A DNA stretch of 42,041 bases from Nitrososphaerota archaeon (lineage in GTDB: Archaea; Thermoproteota; Nitrososphaeria; Nitrososphaerales; Nitrosopumilaceae), in the NCBI GenBank assembly GCA_022573895.1, contig JACZTB010000010.1, positions 1 to 42,041 on the forward strand, in the 5' to 3' direction. Below the pieces are notes generated by a model. The model did no database searches and was not told the DNA's origin. It saw nothing but the letters and a program-made list of their open reading frames with translations. Shown in pieces: positions 30,327-39,656 of this stretch. A program made the translations under genes and the position numbers. Position 1 is the stretch's first letter. Each line of letters begins with the position of its first letter.

Positions 30327-31748
30327 CTAGTTTACACTCTTTACTGTTGCAATTCCCCGTACTGATGGTCCACCATTTCCCATTATCATAGATTGCATAG
30401 GATCTCCTTTTCCACAATTAGTTATTGGTCTTACAGTAAAATCATTTCCACAAGCATCAATTGATTCAAAAAATTCTGGAGCAATGCCCATCACAATTAC
30501 ATCTCTTAATAAATCAGTAATTTCTCCATTCTCAATTCTTTGTGCATATTGACATGAAATGCTCCAATTGTACCGTTTCATGTCAATTGATGGAATTTTC
30601 ATGTTTGATATTAAATAACCATTTTTGACTTCTTTTATCATCTCTTCTACATCCCAATTCCCGTTCCCAATACAGGTACATGCCATACGAATCAAAGGTA
30701 TGAATCTGTAGTTTGTTGCTCTCATATTTCCAGTGGAGGGTGTATCGAAGATTTTTCCAGTTTCCCTACTTTGCATATGATTTTTTAAGATTCCATTTTC
30801 AACAAGAGTTGTTTTTTTGGTTTCAACTCCTTCATCATCAAAATAGTACCATCCTAAACTTTCTTTAATGGTAGGATCATCAAACACATTTAATTCCTCT
30901 GAACCAATTCTTTCTCCAATTTTTCCTTTCCACCATGCACCTCCAGCCCATGCCATCTCTTTTCCCAAAACTCTGTCTGCTTCAGATGGATGACCTAATA
31001 TTTCATGTGTTAGTAATGACACAAAATCTGGATTCATTACTACTGTTGCTTTTTCTTCTTTTGCAGGCTTTGCATTAATTAATTGTGATGCCTTTAAAGA
31101 AATTTCTTGTGCACTTTGTTGAATCTTATTTTTATTGATGATTTGCTCTATTCCTCCTCTTCCACCCTCTGTAATGTTTATTGATTGTGTAAGTCCTGAT
31201 TCATGAGCTGTAGCTACCATATCTACTACCACATCTGTAAAATTCTGTACAATTTCTGAACCTTCACTGTTTACAAAATATTTTGAATTAATTGTATACC
31301 ATAGATTAACAATTGATTTGATGATTCTTGGCGTATCTGAAATAATTTTATCGCATTCAAATCCTATCTTCAATAATTCTTCTAATTCTGGTTTTTTTAA
31401 AACTGGAAAATCTATCCTGATTTTATTAATAGAATTTGGATATAAACTGATTTCATTTTTTTTGTTTTTTGCATAATGTGATGAATTTCTTAGAGCATTA
31501 TTTACTGCTTCTTTGATTTGTTCAAAAGAATTTGGATTTGTGATTGAACAAAAACTCCATATTCCTTCTTTTACTAATCTAATGCCTATCCCTGTGTCGT
31601 TGTTACTTCTAACATATTCTATCTCCCCATTCTCTATGAGCGCTGATTTTTTTTCCTGTTGTTCAGCTCTTGCATCACAATATCGTGCACCTGAATCTAT
31701 TGCGTATCTTACTGCTTTTTCCGTCAGATATTGAAGATCTGAATCCAT
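30327..31748 (-). CDS. TldD/PmbA-family metalloprotease
   Basis: A 473-residue protein of the TldD/PmbA family, zinc proteases that in bacteria process modified peptides and antitoxins. The H-E-x-x-x-H type motif is seen in LLTHEILGHPSEADRV (about 245-260). The C-terminal Cys of TldD is represented in SIDACGNDFTVRPITNCGKG. The N-terminal domain has the usual GIGIRLVKEGIWSF strand. A motif-retaining TldD usually pairs with a motif-lacking PmbA; the partner is not in this window. First gene of the cluster with two DNA glycosylases. Confidence 0.88.
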   Translation of the reverse strand: MDSDLQYLTEKAVRYAIDSGARYCDARAEQQEKKSALIENGEIEYVRSNNDTGIGIRLVKEGIWSFCSITNPNSFEQIKEAVNNALRNSSHYAKNKKNEISLYPNSINKIRIDFPVLKKPELEELLKIGFECDKIISDTPRIIKSIVNLWYTINSKYFVNSEGSEIVQNFTDVVVDMVATAHESGLTQSINITEGGRGGIEQIINKNKIQQSAQEISLKASQLINAKPAKEEKATVVMNPDFVSLLTHEILGHPSEADRVLGKEMAWAGGAWWKGKIGERIGSEELNVFDDPTIKESLGWYYFDDEGVETKKTTLVENGILKNHMQSRETGKIFDTPSTGNMRATNYRFIPLIRMACTCIGNGNWDVEEMIKEVKNGYLISNMKIPSIDMKRYNWSISCQYAQRIENGEITDLLRDVIVMGIAPEFFESIDACGNDFTVRPITNCGKGDPMQSMIMGNGGPSVRGIATVKSVN

Positions 31749-31789
31749 GATTTATGAAATTTAGAGGTATTCCTAAGTCTTCTGTATGT

Positions 31790-31930
31790 TTAATGATTTG
31801 AAATTGCAGGCATGGTGAAAAAATACTCATCCTCAAAATCATAATCCATTGTACCTTTTTTACGTAAAAATTCAAAATATATAGTACAATTTTTGTAAAA
31901 TTCTTTATTTTTTTTGTGTTCCAGCTTCAT
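31790..31930 (-). CDS. Possible 46-aa peptide upstream of tldD
   Basis: ATG at 31930, TAA at 31790-31792. The peptide starts MKLEHKKNKEFYKNCTIYFE and ends acidic and aromatic (DFEDEYFFTMPAISNH). It lies 41 nt before the tldD ATG on the same strand, in an otherwise empty 250-nt gap. A second frame over its start reads K-K-C-P-F-R-H-K-E-H-E, which also looks protein-like, so the real gene here is uncertain. Confidence 0.3.
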   Translation of the reverse strand: MKLEHKKNKEFYKNCTIYFEFLRKKGTMDYDFEDEYFFTMPAISNH

Positions 31931-31998
31931 GTTCTTTATGTCTAAATGGACATTTTTTTAAGAGAGTGAGCGATTTTAGGTCTAAAAGTTTGTTTTCT

Positions 31999-33885
31999 TT
32001 AAGCAGAATTTACAGGAAATTTTGTTTCTTTAGATGTTTCTTTTGGGATTGTAAATGCAAATGTAGACCCTTGATTTGGAATACTAACTACCAAAATTTG
32101 TCCACCATGACTCTCAATAATTCCTTTACAAATGGCCAAACCTAATCCACTTCCGCCTCTTTCTCTTGTAAGAGTGGCATCTACTTGATAGAATTTTTTG
32201 AATAGATCCTTTTGTTTGTCTATTGGAATTCCTGTCCCGTTATCCTTGACGCTGATTTTTATTTCTGTGGGGAGAATTTCCATAATTAACTCAATCTTCC
32301 CAGAATTTGGTTCTACTGCAGTCAAACTGTTTTTAATTAGATTTGTAATGACTTGGCGTATTCTTTCTGGATCATGGTTTATTGTAAAATCAACTGCGTT
32401 GGAACTAATTTTAATATTGTTTTTTTCACTTTGTGGTTTTAGTATTTCTAGTGCTTTGTCTATTGTATCTTTGATATTGGACTGCTCTTTTTTCATTCTT
32501 AATTGACCTAACTCTAATTTTTGTGCATCAAGTAAATCTGAAATCATTGATAACAATGATTCAGAACTTGATTTAATGATGCCTATTCTATCTTTTTGTT
32601 TACTTGTTAGTTTTCCCAAGTGCTCACTAAGTAACATGTCTGCATATCCTTGAATTGGAACTAACGGTGTCTTTAGTTCATGGGTAATCATTGCAAGAAA
32701 TTCATCTTTTGCAGTATCCGTTTTCTTTGCCTCTGCTTCTTTTTGTTTAATGGTGTCAGACATTATGTTAAAGTTTTCAACTAATTGTCCTACTTCATCT
32801 GTTCCAGAATATTCAATTTTTTCGCCATATACTCCTTCTTTTACTCTCGACAACGCTTTAGTTATTGATTCAAGTGGCGAAAGTGATTGTCTAATTACAT
32901 AGAGGACTAAAATGAATACTGCAATATCTATTGCTAATAATATTTGAATGACAATTTGCTCTTTTGAATTTTGGTTGGTAATCTCATTGTTCCATGAATC
33001 TAACAAGTCATCAATATTTCCAAACAAAATTAGTTTTTCCGCATTCATTTTATTTTTCGCTGAACTAAATTCTGGAGATAAAAGTGCTCTTTCCTCAAGT
33101 ATTTTAATTTTTATCTGAACCGATTCCCATAATGGATCTAACTTTCTTAATGATTCTGAATTTTCTCTTGGAATTGGTGTTAATTCTTCATGTATTGCAC
33201 CAACACTTTCAACATCTATATCTGCTGTTGAAATCTGTAATAATTTTCTAATACCTATTTCAAATTCTAATCTTTCTTGTTTGAGAACCTTTTGAACATC
33301 GTCTCCTTCTCCAATTGAAATTAACAGACTTTGCTGTCCTATAATTTTGGCACCTTCTGCTAAATCTTTAGCAATTTGTTTGTGAATATTATAATTTCTA
33401 TCCAAATTTTGTAAATCTTTTGTTAGTGCATCTGTATACAATACTAATTCTTGATTTTTTTGTAAAACATAATTCATTGCACTTGTTGCTTCTAGATCAA
33501 ATACTGATGTCTTTTCTACTTGTGTTGCTTCTGATTTAAAAAATTTCCATGTTGATAAAACTTTATTGTACTCTGAAGAAATAGATTCTGGAATTTTTTC
33601 AAGCGCATGACCTTTTATCACTCCCCCATTTTTTATTATTGTCAATATTGATTGGACTTCATCAATTTCTTCTTGCATTTTCTTTTTATCTTGCAAATTT
33701 CCATTTGCAATAGAAGTTGCTAATGACGAAATTGATTCAGCTTTAACTTTTACATCTCCCGCTCTAATAATAGAATATGACTGTGAAGATGTTGATTGTT
33801 CCTGTTGATATAATAAAAATAAATTGAAAGCAGCAAGACTGATTAGAATACCAATCAAAAGGTAAGTCTTGACTACTATTCTCAT
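31999..33885 (-). CDS. Membrane sensor histidine kinase
   Basis: A 628-residue kinase. TM1 (about 8-25, LIGILISLAAFNLFLLY) and TM2 (about 310-330, IQILLAIDIAVFILVLYVI) enclose a mostly helical extracytoplasmic domain of about 280 residues. A HAMP linker follows (ESITKALSRVKEGVYGE...DEVGQLVENFN). The dimerisation/phosphoacceptor site is MITHELKTPLVP with His402. The ATP-binding domain shows N-box (LIKNSLTAV), G1 (VKDNGTGIP), and G2 (GGSGLGLAICKGIIESHGG). The ligand is unknown. It is divergent from an Hpt protein and a response regulator, probably partners. Confidence 0.92.
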   Translation of the reverse strand: MRIVVKTYLLIGILISLAAFNLFLLYQQEQSTSSQSYSIIRAGDVKVKAESISSLATSIANGNLQDKKKMQEEIDEVQSILTIIKNGGVIKGHALEKIPESISSEYNKVLSTWKFFKSEATQVEKTSVFDLEATSAMNYVLQKNQELVLYTDALTKDLQNLDRNYNIHKQIAKDLAEGAKIIGQQSLLISIGEGDDVQKVLKQERLEFEIGIRKLLQISTADIDVESVGAIHEELTPIPRENSESLRKLDPLWESVQIKIKILEERALLSPEFSSAKNKMNAEKLILFGNIDDLLDSWNNEITNQNSKEQIVIQILLAIDIAVFILVLYVIRQSLSPLESITKALSRVKEGVYGEKIEYSGTDEVGQLVENFNIMSDTIKQKEAEAKKTDTAKDEFLAMITHELKTPLVPIQGYADMLLSEHLGKLTSKQKDRIGIIKSSSESLLSMISDLLDAQKLELGQLRMKKEQSNIKDTIDKALEILKPQSEKNNIKISSNAVDFTINHDPERIRQVITNLIKNSLTAVEPNSGKIELIMEILPTEIKISVKDNGTGIPIDKQKDLFKKFYQVDATLTRERGGSGLGLAICKGIIESHGGQILVVSIPNQGSTFAFTIPKETSKETKFPVNSA

Positions 33886-33945
33886 ATCAAAAAATATCTA
33901 ACATAGAGTATAAAAATATGGGTTAATTTGTTTTAATTGTATATC

Positions 33946-34305
33946 ATGTCTGACGAATTTATAACAATTGCAACAAAAGAGATCAATGATGAAATAACCG
34001 ATTTAGAAAATATTTTGAATTTTTGTGCAAATAACGATGATGTTTATCAAAATGCAAAAAAGTTTCAAAAACACACTCATAAAATCAAAGGTTTGGCCCC
34101 AATGATAGGCAAAGAAGAACTTGGAGGTTTGTCTTCCTTGCTAGACATTATGCTAAAAAAGATGATTGAAGGTGAAAAAATTGAAGAAATTTTTGATATT
34201 TTTACAGAATCTCTTCATCATATGAAAAACACGATTAAAGAGCCTAATTGTGACTTGAGCCAAATTAACAATAAAATCAAGCAGCTTTTGTCAGATCATC
34301 AATAA
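33946..34305 (+). CDS. Hpt-domain phosphotransfer protein
   Basis: About 119 residues from the ATG at 33946 (TTG at 33937 would add three). A four-helix Hpt domain with the H-x-x-K-G motif in HTHKIKGLAPMIG, phospho-His45. It would relay phosphate between a kinase and a receiver. The adjacent divergent kinase is not a hybrid with its own receiver, so the order of relay is unclear. The stand-alone receiver starts 33 nt downstream. Confidence 0.8.
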   Translation: MSDEFITIATKEINDEITDLENILNFCANNDDVYQNAKKFQKHTHKIKGLAPMIGKEELGGLSSLLDIMLKKMIEGEKIEEIFDIFTESLHHMKNTIKEPNCDLSQINNKIKQLLSDHQ

Positions 34306-34338
34306 TGAATATTTTTTATATAGAAAAACAAATGCTAC

Positions 34339-34704
34339 TTGGTGGCAAAGATACTCATTGCAGATGATTCTGATGCAATTCGTTTAGTTTTAAAAGATAT
34401 TTTGTCAATTGGGAAACATGAAACAGTTGCTGAGGCAAATGATGGCGCTGAAGCCGTTGAACTTTATAAGCAACATAATCCCGAAGTCATTCTTCTTGAT
34501 TTGGCTATGCCCAAAAAAGATGGCTTAACAGTTGTAAAAGAAGTAATGGAATATGATGCTAATGCAAAAATAATTTTAATCACTGCAAGTGATGATCAAA
34601 AAATCATCAATCAATGTTTAGAACATGGTGCAAAAACTATCATTTCAAAGCCCTTTGATTTTAATTCTGTCTTAAAATCTATTACCGCACTTTTGGAAAA
34701 TTAA
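34339..34704 (+). CDS. CheY-like single-domain response regulator
   Basis: A 121-residue receiver. The acidic pair is in ILIADDSDAIR, the phosphoacceptor Asp54 in VILLDLAMPKKDG, the Thr in ILITASDD, and the Lys in IISKPFDF. No output domain is present, so it acts by binding partners. It starts at TTG 34339 or GTG 34342. It lies between the Hpt gene and the PIN-ATPase gene, 36 nt from the latter, all on the same strand. Confidence 0.9.
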   Translation: MVAKILIADDSDAIRLVLKDILSIGKHETVAEANDGAEAVELYKQHNPEVILLDLAMPKKDGLTVVKEVMEYDANAKIILITASDDQKIINQCLEHGAKTIISKPFDFNSVLKSITALLEN

Positions 34705-34740
34705 TTTAGGGCATTAATCTATTATAAAAGAGATAAAAAT

Positions 34741-36561
34741 TTGTCAAAAATTGTTGTTGATACTAGTGTTATTATTAATGGTCAATTAATTGCCCAGATA
34801 GAAACAGGTTCAATTAAAAATTCTGAAATTATAATACCTCAAGCAGTTTTTGATGAGTTACAATACCAGGCCTCAAGCAAAAAAGAACAGGGATTTGAAG
34901 GATTAGAAAAAATTCTTAAACTTAAAGAATTATCTGGCAGTTATGGTTTGAATGTAGTTTTGAAGGGTACACATCTTTCTACTGATGATATTAAACTTGC
35001 AGGAAGTGGCAGAATTGATGCACTTATCACTGATATGGCAAAACAAAATAATGCAGTTCTTTACACTTCAGATAATGTCCAACATTTGTTAGCAAAAGCT
35101 GAAGGTATAGAAACAGTATTTCTTAAATTTATTGTAAAAGAAGAATCGTTAGAATTTCTAAAATTTTTTGATGCTGAAACAATGAGTGTTCACCTTAAAG
35201 AAAATCAATGTCCCTTAGCAAAAAAAGGAAAGCCTGGATCTTTTCTTTTGACTAAACTTAGTGACGATATTCTTTCACGAGATTATTTGAAGTTTATCTC
35301 ATCACAAATATTGGATATAGCAAATGTATCTGATTCGAGTACTCTTGAGATCTCAAAGACTGGCGCATCCGTGATTCAACATGGTGATTATCGTGTAGCT
35401 ATCACTCACCCACCTTTTTCTGAGTCTTTTGAAATAACAATTGTTCACCCAATCGTAAAATTATCTCTTGAAGATTATGACATTTCTGATGAATTAATGG
35501 AACGTTTCTCTGACAGAGCCGAAGGAATTGTAATTTCTGGTGCTCCTGGCTCTGGAAAAAGTACTCTTGCATCAGGACTAGCAAATTTTTATCAAAATAA
35601 AGGAAAAATTGTTAAAACATTTGAATCTCCACGCGATTTGCAAGTTGATCCTGGGATTACTCAATATGGCAAATTAGATGGAAGTTTTGATAACTCTGCT
35701 GATATTTTGTTACTTGTTCGTCCCGATTATACTATTTTTGACGAAATAAGAAGACGCGAAGATTTTATTACATTTGCTGATTTGCGGTTAACTGGAGTTG
35801 GGATGGTTGGAGTAGTTCATGCAAATTCTCCCTTAGATGCAATTCAACGTTTTATTGGAAAGATTGAACTTGGTCTAATTCCAAATGTATTAGATACTGT
35901 AATCTTTCTAAAAGATGGTAGAATTGAAAAAGTCTATGACTTAGAATTAAAAGTAAAAGTTCCTTCAGGGATGACCGAATCTGACCTTGCAAGACCTGTT
36001 ATCGAGATTAGAAATTTTGCAGATAATGTCTTAGAACATGAAATCTACACATTTGGAGAAGAAAATGTTATTGTCCCTGTTGCAAAAAGAGTTCAAAAAG
36101 TTGGAATTGAAAAGCTTGCAGAAGATAAGATAAGAGAAACTTTTAAAAGATATGACTCTCAAGCAGAAGTTGAAATTTTATCTGATAATAGAGTAAAAGT
36201 ATTTGTTGATGAACAGTATATCCCGTCAATTATAGGAAAAGGAGGCTCAAACATTAATGAAATTGAAAAATTTCTCAAAATCCATATAGATGTTATTCAA
36301 AAAGACTCTGACCATTCATCTAGAATGACAAATGATCTACCTTTCACTTTTTCAGAATCAAAAACTGCATTACTTCTAACTGTTAGCAGAGAATATGCTT
36401 CAATGCATGCTGATATCTTTGTTAATGATAAATATGTAACATCAGTAAGAATTGGCAAAAAAGGGCAGATAAAACTTCCAAAACGTTCTGATGTTGCAAG
36501 AAATCTAATGAATATTGCATCATCACAAGACGATATTCAAATATTCCTCAAAGATTTTTAA
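34741..36561 (+). CDS. PIN domain-ATPase-KH protein
   Basis: A 606-residue protein from TTG 34741. The N-terminal PIN domain (about 1-130) starts IVVDTSVIINGQ with the first catalytic Asp, and has LITDMAKQ and LYTSDN. The central VirB11/PilT-like ATPase has Walker A GAPGSGKST at 267-275. A KH domain near 480-530 contains IPSIIGKGGSNINEIEK. This fusion is a known archaeal family with likely RNA-binding and nuclease activity; its cellular role is not established. It is last in the run with Hpt and CheY and overlaps the convergent DtxR-type gene by 14 nt. Confidence 0.88.
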   Translation: MSKIVVDTSVIINGQLIAQIETGSIKNSEIIIPQAVFDELQYQASSKKEQGFEGLEKILKLKELSGSYGLNVVLKGTHLSTDDIKLAGSGRIDALITDMAKQNNAVLYTSDNVQHLLAKAEGIETVFLKFIVKEESLEFLKFFDAETMSVHLKENQCPLAKKGKPGSFLLTKLSDDILSRDYLKFISSQILDIANVSDSSTLEISKTGASVIQHGDYRVAITHPPFSESFEITIVHPIVKLSLEDYDISDELMERFSDRAEGIVISGAPGSGKSTLASGLANFYQNKGKIVKTFESPRDLQVDPGITQYGKLDGSFDNSADILLLVRPDYTIFDEIRRREDFITFADLRLTGVGMVGVVHANSPLDAIQRFIGKIELGLIPNVLDTVIFLKDGRIEKVYDLELKVKVPSGMTESDLARPVIEIRNFADNVLEHEIYTFGEENVIVPVAKRVQKVGIEKLAEDKIRETFKRYDSQAEVEILSDNRVKVFVDEQYIPSIIGKGGSNINEIEKFLKIHIDVIQKDSDHSSRMTNDLPFTFSESKTALLLTVSREYASMHADIFVNDKYVTSVRIGKKGQIKLPKRSDVARNLMNIASSQDDIQIFLKDF

Positions 36562-37012
36562 AATTTTCAATTATTCTAGGGTTTGCTTTCAGAAAAGTAA
36601 CAAATTTTCTCAACTGCTTTATTGTTTTTGGGTTTAGATGATGTTCAATTCCTTCGGTATCTATATTTGCAGTATCATATCCAATTCCTAAAAGTTCAAA
36701 AAATTCCAGTAAAATTCCATGTTTTTGTCTAATCACATTAGCTATCTGTATTCCTTTGTCTGTAAGATTAATTCCATGATATTTTTCATATTCTAAAAAT
36801 CCATTCTCATCTAGTCTCTGAAGCATCTTAGTAACACTAGGTGCACTAACATCCATGTATCTTGAAATATCTAATGTCGTTGCGTAACCTTTCAATTCAA
36901 CTAATTCTGAGATTATTTCCAAATAATCCTCCACCCTTGTACTTGATTGGGTTCTTTCTGATCGATGAGCTGCTTTTATTGAATCCAATCTTTTGAAATT
37001 TTTAGATTTCAT
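36548..37012 (-). CDS. DtxR/MntR-family metal-dependent regulator
   Basis: A 154-residue repressor. The winged helix is at about 25-85 (RVEDYLEIISELVELKGYAT, SRYMDVSAPSVTKMLQRLDE). The dimerisation/metal domain has the E-H-H-L pattern (GIEHHLNPKTIKQLRKF) and HGILLEFFELLGI. There is no SH3-like third domain, as in MntR. It would sense Mn or Fe and repress transport genes. The 120 nt upstream, shared with the divergent 116-residue gene, may hold its operator; I see no clear palindrome there. Confidence 0.85.
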   Translation of the reverse strand: MKSKNFKRLDSIKAAHRSERTQSSTRVEDYLEIISELVELKGYATTLDISRYMDVSAPSVTKMLQRLDENGFLEYEKYHGINLTDKGIQIANVIRQKHGILLEFFELLGIGYDTANIDTEGIEHHLNPKTIKQLRKFVTFLKANPRIIENFKNL

Positions 37013-37148
37013 GTAATCTTTGTATCTAAATCAAATCTAGTATAAATTGAATGTTTTTTCTGTTGATGTTACTTATTCTTTGTTGACATGAATGTAACCC
37101 GAATTGATCTTTGAATCTTAACTAACTTCTTCTAAATCAGAGGCTGGA

Positions 37149-37499
37149 ATGATTGATCCATTAAAGGCACGACTAGAAAAATTAAGAAAATCCTCTGAAT
37201 CAGCTAAACGCAGAGCAAATTTGTATACTGAAATTGCCAAAATGGATGATAAATACAGTATCAGTTCATTAGGTGCTCTCCAAAAGGCTCCTGCACCAGG
37301 TAAAAAACTTCAAAAAATTGGATTTTTGATGTTATGGGTCCCTGAACCTACTGGTCTTACTTGTGCAATAGGCGGTCCGATGATAGTTGCTGGACGATAT
37401 CTTGACAAAAAATACAATAGCGCTACTATTCACGACATCGGCCATGAAACAAAAAATGCCCTTTCATCAATAAGAGACTTTAAAAATTCTATATTGTAA
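37149..37499 (+). CDS. Hypothetical protein, 116 aa
   Basis: A basic helical N-terminus (MIDPLKARLEKLRKSSESAK), then a hydrophobic central segment (KIGFLMLWVPEPTGLTCAIG, GPMIVAGRYL) that could dip into the membrane, and a C-terminal helix with HDIGHETKNALSSIRDF. It resembles no family I can name. It is divergent from the metal regulator and is followed 40 nt later by the DUF192 protein, so it may belong with the exported-protein genes downstream. Confidence 0.6.
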   Translation: MIDPLKARLEKLRKSSESAKRRANLYTEIAKMDDKYSISSLGALQKAPAPGKKLQKIGFLMLWVPEPTGLTCAIGGPMIVAGRYLDKKYNSATIHDIGHETKNALSSIRDFKNSIL

Positions 37500-37539
37500 C
37501 ACTCTTTTAGTTTTTAAAAGGACTAAGATAAATTAACTT

Positions 37540-38031
37540 ATGACAACTAGAACTCAGGTACTAATTCCTATATTTATTGCTGCAGTAATCATTGGAATTG
37601 TTGGTCTAATGACATTGCCAAGTGAAATTAAACTAAAATCTGTTGAATTTCCTATGGGCACAATCAAGGTTGATGATATACCTCTTCAAGTGATGATTGC
37701 TGATACTGAACCTAGACGTATTCGTGGATTAATGTTCGAAGATCAATTGCCTTATGATCAGGGAATGATCTTTGTATTTGAAGAATCTGGACTTTATTCC
37801 CTGTGGATGCTTAACATGCAATTTTCTATTGATATGATTTGGTTTGATCAAGACGGAAAAGTTGTACATATTGAAAAAGATGTTCCACCGTGTAAAACTC
37901 CATTAGAAATCACAACCTGTCAAAGTATTGTCCCTAATGCGAAAGCAGTTTACATTCTTGAAGTTACATCCGGGTTTGTTGATCAAAATAACATTACAAC
38001 AGATTCTGTATTGAGTATCATCTCAATTTAG
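37540..38031 (+). CDS. DUF192-family secreted or membrane-anchored protein
   Basis: A 163-residue protein with an N-terminal hydrophobic segment (about 8-25, VLIPIFIAAVIIGIVGLM) as signal or anchor, then the DUF192 core. It shows TEPRRIRGLMFEDQLPYDQG, MIFVFEESGLYSLWMLNMQF and PNAKAVYILEVTSGFVD. The R-x-x-G-L-M-F and M-x-N-x-x-x-x-I/L-D-x-x-F/W patterns are diagnostic. Members are extracytoplasmic and of unknown function. A pair of Cys (PPCKTPLEITTC) may form a disulfide. Confidence 0.85.
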   Translation: MTTRTQVLIPIFIAAVIIGIVGLMTLPSEIKLKSVEFPMGTIKVDDIPLQVMIADTEPRRIRGLMFEDQLPYDQGMIFVFEESGLYSLWMLNMQFSIDMIWFDQDGKVVHIEKDVPPCKTPLEITTCQSIVPNAKAVYILEVTSGFVDQNNITTDSVLSIISI

Positions 38032-38072
38032 AATTGCAAAGCCTTATTTTAGAATATTAAAAGTTGTAATTT

Positions 38073-38705
38073 ATGAACAAGTTAATTTTGATTCCTATTT
38101 TACTTGGCATTGTAACAATTGTTTTTATTTCAATCTTTTCAATTTCTGAAAACACATCACAACTACAATCAAAATCCATCTATGAAGTAGGATTTACTTT
38201 TTATGATGTTGACAAAATTAAAAAATCTCTGTCAACACAAAAAATTTTCATGTCTTCCCCAATTGAAATCACTGATTATACTATAGGACAATATTGCCCA
38301 TACTTTACTGATATTCAAAATCCAATTGAGCATTGTGCTACTACTGTTATCTTAGACATTAATGGCAACTCTCTTGGAAATATCAATATGGGAGGAACTA
38401 CTGATGGCCCAATTATGGCACTAGCCATTATTGACTCATCTCCATTTTTAGATTCCAAACAAGATGTAGTTCACCATGTTTTTCAAACAATGATTGAGAC
38501 TTTGGTATGTGATTGTTGGGAAGATAGGCAACCGGGAGGGTTTGAATCTGTACGTATATGGCTAGATGCTGCTGCAGAAAAATATTCCGAGTCTACTCAA
38601 AGTACACTCACATCAAAAATTGAAGGCCTCGAAAATATGAAACTGATTTTGGAGATAACCTCTACAAATGAAAATTATCTATGGACATTAATTATACTCA
38701 AATAG
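38073..38705 (+). CDS. Exported hypothetical protein, 210 aa
   Basis: A hydrophobic N-terminus (MNKLILIPILLGIVTIVFIS) is a signal peptide or anchor. The rest is a soluble alpha/beta domain with Cys in QYCPYFTD, EHCATTVI and VCDCWED. It lies 41 nt after the DUF192 gene, and both face outside the cell. No family recognised. The end (LTSKIEGLENMKLILEITST) is helix then strand. Confidence 0.6.
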   Translation: MNKLILIPILLGIVTIVFISIFSISENTSQLQSKSIYEVGFTFYDVDKIKKSLSTQKIFMSSPIEITDYTIGQYCPYFTDIQNPIEHCATTVILDINGNSLGNINMGGTTDGPIMALAIIDSSPFLDSKQDVVHHVFQTMIETLVCDCWEDRQPGGFESVRIWLDAAAEKYSESTQSTLTSKIEGLENMKLILEITSTNENYLWTLIILK

Positions 38706-38745
38706 TCTAATTATATACGACACAATTCTTTGATTGGCGATTACA

Positions 38746-39519
38746 ATGATTGATCATCTATGGCTAATTCCTCTGGGATTTGTTGCAGGAGTATTGGGCT
38801 CTATGATTGGTCTTGGTGGTGGAATTATAGTAGTTCCAGTATTGACATTTCTAGGATTTACTCCTACTGCTGCAGCAAGTAACAGTCTTTTTGCTGCATT
38901 AAGTAATGCTATTGCGTCAACTATTTCATATTCTAGACAAAAAAGAATTGAATATTCACTAGGCCTAAAACTTGGACTACTTACAATTCCTGGAACTATT
39001 CTTGGTGCAGTTATTTCTAATGATGTAACTCCTGATATTTTTAAAATTTTATTTGGTTTTGTATTGATTGCATCTGCATCTTACATCTTTTTGAGAAAAA
39101 AAATTGAGACTAAAGAAAAAACCCTAACCAAACAGATGATGATTTTTGCAGTGGGTGCTAGTTTCTTTGCAGGAATAATTTCTTCATTTTTTGGAATAGG
39201 TGGTGGAATAATCTTTGTGCCTTTAATGGTAGTTGGAATGGGAATGGCTATGAAAAAAGCCGCTCCAACTTCTCAATTGATTTTGTTATTCGCATCATTA
39301 TCTGGAGTGACAGCTCATAGTATTTTGGGGCATCCTGATTTTACTCAGGCAGGATTTTTAGCAATTGGTTCTTTTCTTGGTGGATTAGTTGGTGCAAGAT
39401 TATCTTTAGATATCAAAGAACGATATTTGAAAATCATAGTATCTATTGTAATCTTGATAGCAGCTGCAAAACTCTTTTTTGATTCGATATCTGATGGCTC
39501 AACTCTTTTTGGATATTAG
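38746..39519 (+). CDS. TauE/SafE-family membrane permease
   Basis: About 257 residues from the ATG at 38746 (a TTG at 38734 adds four). About eight membrane spans in two homologous halves, each opening with the family motif: GVLGSMIGLGGGIIVVPVLT near the start and ISSFFGIGGGIIFVPLMVVG in the middle. Members export or import sulfite, sulfonates or other organic anions. The substrate is unknown. It is the last plus-strand gene before the recombinase region. Confidence 0.88.
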   Translation: MIDHLWLIPLGFVAGVLGSMIGLGGGIIVVPVLTFLGFTPTAAASNSLFAALSNAIASTISYSRQKRIEYSLGLKLGLLTIPGTILGAVISNDVTPDIFKILFGFVLIASASYIFLRKKIETKEKTLTKQMMIFAVGASFFAGIISSFFGIGGGIIFVPLMVVGMGMAMKKAAPTSQLILLFASLSGVTAHSILGHPDFTQAGFLAIGSFLGGLVGARLSLDIKERYLKIIVSIVILIAAAKLFFDSISDGSTLFGY

Positions 39520-39571
39520 CCTCGAATTTCTTTTTGTGCTTTTATAATAATTTTGTAATGTATGTTGTTCT

Positions 39572-39635
39572 TTAGGTCTCTGACCTAAGAGCTGGGGAGA
39601 CTAGTCGGCTCCCTAGTATTTTACTCACTAAAATA
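39572..39635 (+). other. Three consecutive hairpins before the recombinase gene
   Basis: Three adjacent inverted repeats: TTAGGTC-TCT-GACCTAA (39572-39588), CTGGGGAG-(9 nt)-CTCCCTAG (39592-39616, one G-T pair) and TATTTTA-CTCAC-TAAAATA (39617-39635). They lie 50 nt after the permease and 22 nt before the recombinase ATG. They could be a terminator and leader, or recombination-site structure. Confidence 0.6.
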
Positions 39636-39656
39636 GCCCCTTTACGTGCCTAAATT

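Noticed and set aside
37013-37148. Operator for the DtxR-type regulator
   Set aside because: The divergent gap is AT-rich with partial symmetry only; no convincing palindrome was found.
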